This document shows, piece after piece, positions 59,851 through 64,000 of a stretch of 64,000 nt of DNA (position 1 is the first letter of the stretch; each line of letters begins with the position of its first letter). This stretch comes from Kitasatospora aureofaciens. Lineage in GTDB: Bacteria; Actinomycetota; Actinomycetes; Streptomycetales; Streptomycetaceae. Both the position numbers and the translations under genes were made by a program. Location: NCBI GenBank assembly GCA_000720845.1, contig JODU01000002.1, forward strand, positions 124,001-188,000. The letters run 5' to 3'. The notes under the pieces were generated by a model, which saw only the letters and a list, made by a program, of their open reading frames with translations, made no database searches and had not been told where the DNA came from.

Positions 59851-60372
59851 GTGCTCGAAGCATCCTTCGTTGATCGTTCTCTTCAGCTTTCCGACCGCTG
59901 TCCGGACGACGGTGAGATGTCCGTGCGACGGGCCTGGGTGGTGAGCGAGGGCTCCACCACGACCTCGTGGTTCGACGTCCGGCTGGCCTTCGCCGACGGT
60001 GCCCGGGTGGACGCGCTCGCCGTGCTGTCCGGCGAGGACGTGCGGGTCGAGGACGTACGGGCCCAGCCGCCGCTGTCCCTCGACGACCTGGCCGTGCTCG
60101 CGGAGTGGCTGGAGAGCCCTCTGTTCGAGGCCTGCGTCCCGGACCCCGCCCGTCGGGCGCCGGCCGCGGCGCGGCGGGCCCGGCCGGCGTGGCCGCGCGG
60201 GCGGGAGGGACGCAGGCTCGTCGCCCAGGAGTACCGGACGGCCCGGGAGGAGGGCGGCGATCCGGTCCTCGCGGTGATGCGCGCGACCGGGCACAGCAGG
60301 CGCAGGTCGCTCAGGCTGATCGGCCAGGCCCGCGACGAGGGGTTCCTGACGCCGCGTCGCGCGCGCCGCTGA
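59851..60372 (+). CDS. DUF6214 family protein
   Basis: A 173-residue Streptomyces protein. RAWVVSEGSTTTSWFDVRLAFADGARVDALAVLSGEDVRVEDVRAQPPLSLDDLAVLAEWLESPLFEAC is the conserved DUF6214 domain. The C-terminal half is very basic (RRAPAAARRARPAWPRGREGRRL) and ends with a helix-turn-helix-like segment AVMRATGHSRRRSLRLIGQARDEGFL, similar to those seen in actinobacterial regulators. DNA binding is inference. GTG at 59851 is poorly supported by a ribosome binding site; ATG at 59917 (MSVRRAW) is a good alternative. Confidence 0.72.
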   Translation: MLEASFVDRSLQLSDRCPDDGEMSVRRAWVVSEGSTTTSWFDVRLAFADGARVDALAVLSGEDVRVEDVRAQPPLSLDDLAVLAEWLESPLFEACVPDPARRAPAAARRARPAWPRGREGRRLVAQEYRTAREEGGDPVLAVMRATGHSRRRSLRLIGQARDEGFLTPRRARR

Positions 60373-60438
60373 GGCCCACCCGAGAGCCCGTCACGCCGGC
60401 CGCTCGATGGCACGTTCCGCCGCCGGAGCGCCGTGTCG

Positions 60439-61092
60439 TCACAGCATCGCGCGCATCCGCGAGATCTCGCTCGTCTGCTGGGCGACCACGTCGTCCGCCA
60501 TCTCCTCGATCAGGACATTGTTGCCCTCGGACTTCACGTCCGTGGCCATACTGATCGCACCCTCGTGGTGGGTGATCATCAGGGTCAGGAAGAGCTGGTC
60601 GAAGGCCTTGCCCTCGGCCGCGCGGAGCTTGTTCAGCTGTGCCTCGGTGGCCATGCCCGGCATCGCGGCGTGATCGTGCCCGCCGCCCGTCACCTTCTCG
60701 CCGTGGGTCTCCAGCCAGCCCTCCATCGCCTTGATCTCCGGCCCCTGCGCGGCCGAGATCCGCTCCGCCAGTTTCTTGACCTGGCCGGACTCGGCCTGCT
60801 TGGGCGCCAGTTCGGTCATCTTCAGCGCCTGGGCGTGGTGCTGGATCATCATCCGCGCGTAGGAGACGTCCGCCGAGTTGGGGGAGTCGTCGTCCGCGCG
60901 CTGTTTCCCGGCGTCCTCGGCGGACAGGGTGCGGTTGCCCTCGCCCGGTTTGCCCGGCGCGATCACCGAGGGCCCGGCGGCCGCCGAACCGGTGTCCGAG
61001 CCCGAGTCGCAGGCCCCCAGCCCGAGCACGGCCAGTGCGGTCAGCGCGGCCGTGACGAGTGACGCGCTGGACATCGCGGGGCGAAAGGACAC
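60439..61092 (-). CDS. DUF305 lipoprotein (putative metal-binding)
   Basis: A 217-residue lipoprotein with lipobox LAVLGLGACDSG (Cys about 29). The DUF305 domain has two HH motifs: VSYARMMIQHHAQALKMTELA and FDQLFLTLMITHHEGAISMATDVKSEG, on a ferritin-like helical bundle with many Met and His, plus GGGHDHAAMPGM. Related proteins bind copper. The GTG at 61092 follows AGGAGG. It is divergent from an LVIVD secreted protein and the two often neighbour each other in actinobacteria. Confidence 0.9.
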   Translation of the reverse strand: MSFRPAMSSASLVTAALTALAVLGLGACDSGSDTGSAAAGPSVIAPGKPGEGNRTLSAEDAGKQRADDDSPNSADVSYARMMIQHHAQALKMTELAPKQAESGQVKKLAERISAAQGPEIKAMEGWLETHGEKVTGGGHDHAAMPGMATEAQLNKLRAAEGKAFDQLFLTLMITHHEGAISMATDVKSEGNNVLIEEMADDVVAQQTSEISRMRAML

Positions 61093-61297
61093 AACGACCT
61101 CCTGTGGCTGGGGTGCCCCTCTGAGGGAGGGATGCGGAACACCTTGGGGGGTGCGTGACCGTCCTAGCACGCTTCCGCGGGTCATTGATCAAAAAACTTC
61201 ATTGCGAGTTTGTTGCCCCCTGTTGGTATGTGCATGGCGAAGACGATACTGCGGGGTGCGTGAACCGTTCCGACGGGAACGGACGTTGGGAGGAACA

Positions 61298-62800
61298 GTG
61301 ACCCTGTTGAGCGACCCGCGAACGCGGCGCAGACGTCTGGGAGTCGCGGCTGCCGCCGCCGGACTCCTGTCCGCGCTGCTCACCGCCGGCCCTGCCGTGG
61401 CGACCCCCGACCCCGGGGACAGTCCGGCCACGTCGAAGGAGGTGTCCAAGAGCGCGCGCGCCGAGGTGCGCGACGCCATCGAGAGTGGCGACATACCCGG
61501 CCAGGACGAGATCGTCCACTCGGACAACATCGAGCACCTGACCAACATCCCCAAGGACGCGCTGCCCGGCACCAACTCGGACCTGGCCTTCCAGGGCCAG
61601 TACGCCTTCGCCGGCAACTACGACGGCTTCCGCATCTTCGACATCAAGAACCCGAAGAAGCCCAGGACCGTCGCCCAGGTGCTGTGTCCCGGCTCGCAGA
61701 ACGACATCTCCGTCTCCGGGGACCTGCTGTTCCTGTCGACCGACTCCTCGCGCAGTGACAGCAGTTGCAACAGCACCACCCAGCCCGCGACCGAGAAGTC
61801 CTCCTGGGAGGGCATGAAGGTCTTCGACATCAGCGACAAGCGGAACCCGAAGTACGTCGCCGCCGTCGAGACCGCCTGCGGTTCGCACACCCACACGCTG
61901 GTGCCCGAGCGCAAGAACGTCTACATCTACGTCTCCTCCTACTCGCCCAACGCGGCCTACCCCGACTGCCAGCCGCCGCACGACGGGATCTCCGTGATCA
62001 AGGTGCCGCGCAAGGCACCCGAGCGGGCGGCCCTCGTGGGCTTCCCCGTGCTGTTCCCCGGTGAGGGCCCCGACGGCGGCGGCAACCCGGGCGGGCCCAC
62101 CAACCCGGGCGTCTCCAAGACCACCGGCTGCCACGACATCACCGTCCTGCCCTCCGAGGACCTGGCGGCGGGCGCCTGCATGGGCGACGGCATCCTGTTC
62201 TCCATCAAGGACCCCGAACGGCCGAAGGTCATCGACCGCGTCCAGGACAACGTGAACTTCGCGTTCTGGCACTCGGCGACCTTCAACCAGAAGGCGAACA
62301 AGGTCGTGTTCACCGACGAGCTGGGCGGCGGCGGCGCCGCCACCTGCAACGCGGAGATCGGCCCGAACCGCGGCGCCGACGGCATCTACGACATCGTCGG
62401 CAGGGGCGACGCCCGCAAGCTGGTCTTCCGCAGCTACTTCAAGATCCCCCGCCACCAGGCGGACACCGAGAACTGCGTGGCCCACAACGGCTCGCTGATC
62501 CCGGTCAAGGGCAAGGACATCATGGTCCAGGCCTGGTACCAGGGCGGAATCTCCGTCTGGGAGTTCACCGACTCCTCGCGGCCCAAGGAGATCGCCTACT
62601 TCGAGCGGGGTCCGCTGACCACCGACTCGATGACCACCGGCGGTTCGTGGTCGGCGTACTACTACAACGGCTACATCTACTCGAACGACATCGCCAAGGG
62701 CTTCGACGTCCTCAGGCTCAGCGACCGGCGCACCGACCCGGCCGAGCGGGTCCACCTGCGGGAGCTCAACACGCAGACGCAGCCGGACTACTTCGACTGA
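61298..62800 (+). CDS. Secreted LVIVD-repeat beta-propeller protein
   Basis: A 500-residue exported protein with a twin-arginine-like start (DPRTRRRRLGVAAAAAGLLSALLTAGPAVA) and LVIVD-type blades: FAGNYDGFRIFDIKNPKKPRTVAQVLCPG, GMKVFDISDKRNPKYVAAVETACGSHTHTLV, GILFSIKDPERPKVIDRV, GISVWEFTDSSRPKEIAYFERG and GFDVLRLSDRR. Paired cysteines fit disulfides. Function unknown. GTG at 61298 follows TTGGGAGG. Divergent from the DUF305 lipoprotein; it ends 13 bp inside the convergent TetR gene. Confidence 0.9.
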   Translation: MTLLSDPRTRRRRLGVAAAAAGLLSALLTAGPAVATPDPGDSPATSKEVSKSARAEVRDAIESGDIPGQDEIVHSDNIEHLTNIPKDALPGTNSDLAFQGQYAFAGNYDGFRIFDIKNPKKPRTVAQVLCPGSQNDISVSGDLLFLSTDSSRSDSSCNSTTQPATEKSSWEGMKVFDISDKRNPKYVAAVETACGSHTHTLVPERKNVYIYVSSYSPNAAYPDCQPPHDGISVIKVPRKAPERAALVGFPVLFPGEGPDGGGNPGGPTNPGVSKTTGCHDITVLPSEDLAAGACMGDGILFSIKDPERPKVIDRVQDNVNFAFWHSATFNQKANKVVFTDELGGGGAATCNAEIGPNRGADGIYDIVGRGDARKLVFRSYFKIPRHQADTENCVAHNGSLIPVKGKDIMVQAWYQGGISVWEFTDSSRPKEIAYFERGPLTTDSMTTGGSWSAYYYNGYIYSNDIAKGFDVLRLSDRRTDPAERVHLRELNTQTQPDYFD

Positions 62801-63504
62801 GCGGCCGGGTCCGTCCCGTCCCGCTCCACCCGGTCCGGCCGGTCGAGTACGCCGGTCGCGAAGAACCGTGACAGGTCCGGGTCGCACGTCGTCCCGCCGG
62901 ACGCCTCGGCGTCCGGCGGGACACCCAGCTTCCAGTCCAGCCGGTAGCGCTCGAACAACTCGGCGCGCAGCACCGGCACCGGCATCGGCACCCCGGGTAC
63001 GAGGGCCGCGAAGACGGCGCCCATCAGCTGTGCGCGCAGCATCGGGTAGTCGCGGTCGACGTCCCGCGAGCCGTGCCGGGCCACCGTGTCCCTCAGCAGC
63101 TCCGCCAGCCGCCGCTGTTCCGGGCACGGCACGAAGCCCACCTCCGCCTGGAGCAGGCCCGCCATGTGCTGGCGCATGAGCACCGGCCGGTCCCGGGCGA
63201 GCCCCAGGATCGCGTCGATGGCCCGGGCCAGCCGCTCGCGCCCCTCGCCGGTGCGCGGCTCGCGCTCCAGGGCCTCCTCCAGGGTGCGGTGCATCAACCG
63301 GTGCACGGCGGACTGCACCAGCTGGCGCTTGCCGGGGAAGTAGTAGGAGACCAGCCCCCGCGCCGAGCCCGCACGGTCCGCGATGTCGCCCAGCGTGGTC
63401 GCCTCGTACCCGCGCTCGCCCACCAGCTCCACGGCGGCCTGCAGGAGACGCTCCTTCGAGCGCCGCCGCAATTCTTCATTGACCGAGGCGCTGCGCGGGG
63501 ACAT
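62788..63504 (-). CDS. TetR family transcriptional regulator
   Basis: A 238-residue protein. SKERLLQAAVELVGERGYEATTLGDIADRAGSARGLVSYYFPGKRQLVQSAVHRLM (about 17-72) is the TetR DNA-binding domain, with SARGLVSYYFPGK the recognition helix. The C-terminal domain has AIDAILGLARDRPVLMRQHMAGLLQAEVGFVPCPEQRRL, then CDPDLSRFFATGVL. ATG at 63504 is used because a palindrome occupies the bases between it and the farther in-frame start. Target unknown; it may autoregulate. Confidence 0.9.
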   Translation of the reverse strand: MSPRSASVNEELRRRSKERLLQAAVELVGERGYEATTLGDIADRAGSARGLVSYYFPGKRQLVQSAVHRLMHRTLEEALEREPRTGEGRERLARAIDAILGLARDRPVLMRQHMAGLLQAEVGFVPCPEQRRLAELLRDTVARHGSRDVDRDYPMLRAQLMGAVFAALVPGVPMPVPVLRAELFERYRLDWKLGVPPDAEASGGTTCDPDLSRFFATGVLDRPDRVERDGTDPAAQSK

Positions 63505-63517
63505 GCTGTACTCCTGC

Positions 63518-63538
63518 GTTGACTGGCTGCCAGCCAAC
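63518..63538. promoter_or_regulatory. Palindrome upstream of the TetR gene (likely autoregulatory operator)
   Basis: GTTG (63518-63521) and CAAC (63535-63538) frame CTGG-CTG-CCAG (63524-63534), giving a 21-bp near-perfect dyad. It begins 13 bp upstream of the regulator's ATG. The position would let the regulator block its own transcription. Confidence 0.5.
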
Positions 63539-63648
63539 TATACTCGGCGCAGGCGGACGGCCCTTAAGGACCGTTCCGGCTACCGTCTGTCTCGGGCGAC
63601 ACGGGGGATCGTCCGAGACGGACGGGTCCACCCGGTGGTTGCCCCGGG

Positions 63649-64000
63649 CTACGGGACGAGGTCCAGCACCGGCCGCAGCCCGGCCGGGCTCCACGCCCAG
63701 CGTGCGCAGGCGATGCGGAACAGCCGGGGATCGGGCTTGCGGATGCCGTGCTCGTACGACAGGACGTACGTGTCCACGTACCGGTCGAGGCCGTGCGCGC
63801 GGAACACGGGACGCAGGTCCCAGCCGATGTCGCTGACCACCCCCACGGCGATCCCGCGCCCGCGCAACGTGCTCAGCACCTCGGCGGCGTCCGCGTACGG
63901 GCTCCAGGCGCTCGGTGACATGTGCCGCTCGTACAGCGCGTCGTGCAGGCCCGGGTGAGGCAGCGGCACCGACTGCGACAGTCCTGTGCAGGCGGCCCGG
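63649..64000 (-). CDS. HAD-superfamily hydrolase, 3' part, probably frameshifted
   Basis: The frame enters from the right edge. LHDALYERHMSPSAWSPYADAAEVLSTLRGRGIAVGVVSDIGWDLRPVFRAHGLDRYVDTYVLSYEHGIRKPDPRLFRIAC carries HAD motif II (VSD), the loop and motif III Lys in KPDP. Motif I lies outside the window. After LFRIAC the frame becomes WAWSPAGLRPVLDLVP and stops at 63649, while another frame reads TLGVEPGRA, the expected continuation. A one-base deletion near 63706 would explain it. Motif IV is lost, so the product is likely inactive. Confidence 0.6.
   Translation of the reverse strand, partial: RAACTGLSQSVPLPHPGLHDALYERHMSPSAWSPYADAAEVLSTLRGRGIAVGVVSDIGWDLRPVFRAHGLDRYVDTYVLSYEHGIRKPDPRLFRIACARWAWSPAGLRPVLDLVP

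Noticed and set aside
1..64000. Search for tRNA, rRNA, riboswitch, CRISPR, insertion sequences, prophage and attachment sites
   Set aside because: No tRNA-like cloverleaf, regularly spaced repeats, transposase, integrase or long terminal inverted repeats were recognised by eye. A tRNAscan, Infernal and ISfinder run would be decisive.

Overview
The window is very GC-rich actinobacterial DNA. GTG and TTG starts, GGAGG-type ribosome binding sites, translational coupling by ATGA overlaps, and many Streptomyces-type families (a conservon GTPase, a Roadblock protein, DUF5709, DUF6397, DUF6214, DUF5997, DUF4142, DUF305 and LVIVD proteins) all point to a Streptomyces chromosome. No rRNA, tRNA, insertion sequence, CRISPR array, phage or biosynthetic cluster was seen. 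The gene set reads as ordinary chromosome with a few local scars, not as a mobile island.

Layout. 1-5.0 kb: 5' part of a SNF2 helicase, a small membrane protein, a secreted alpha/beta hydrolase and two proteins of unknown function. 5.1-9.2 kb: an MpaB-type oxygenase, a PadR repressor with a clear operator and a divergent alpha/beta hydrolase, then a rearrangement scar where a methyltransferase remnant abuts a cvnD-type GTPase that has lost its start, an F420/PPOX oxidoreductase and an orphan Roadblock protein. 9.3-15.5 kb: DUF6397, TesB thioesterase, a Ski2-like RNA helicase, a YdjM-like membrane protein, zinc-free L31 and a DUF5709 protein. 15.5-24.1 kb: a heterodimeric ABC exporter with complementary degenerate sites, an L,D-transpeptidase-like lipoprotein, MarR plus a divergent ABC exporter, and MltG.

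24.1-31.6 kb: a flavin monooxygenase, a YjbQ protein, a complete tripartite tricarboxylate transporter (tctCBA) and the divergent CitA/CitB-type two-component system that probably controls it. 31.6-37.2 kb: TetR with a striking double operator, and a four-gene molybdenum hydroxylase operon most like paoABCD. 37.2-50.4 kb: GH15 enzyme, polysaccharide deacetylase, EamA-like transporter, SDR, an MGDG-synthase-like glycosyltransferase operon, a stand-alone LysR-effector-domain protein with a basic repeat tail, DUF4142, HAD phosphatase with AsnC, FUSC transporter and a beta-propeller lactonase.

50.5-64 kb: a CbiX-like protein without its metal histidines, BadF/GlcNAc kinase, uracil-DNA glycosylase, a BNR propeller protein, AidB with divergent PaaX around a 40-bp nested palindrome, a PL3 pectate lyase with its own promoter and operator, Old Yellow Enzyme with divergent ArsR, DUF6214, a divergent DUF305/LVIVD secreted pair, TetR, and the damaged 3' end of a HAD hydrolase.

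The most informative structures are the methyltransferase/cvnD junction, the complementary ABC pair, the operator-like dyads between divergent regulator/target pairs (PadR, MarR, TetR, PaaX, ArsR) and the three repeats between tctC and its kinase gene. No wholly unprecedented system was found.
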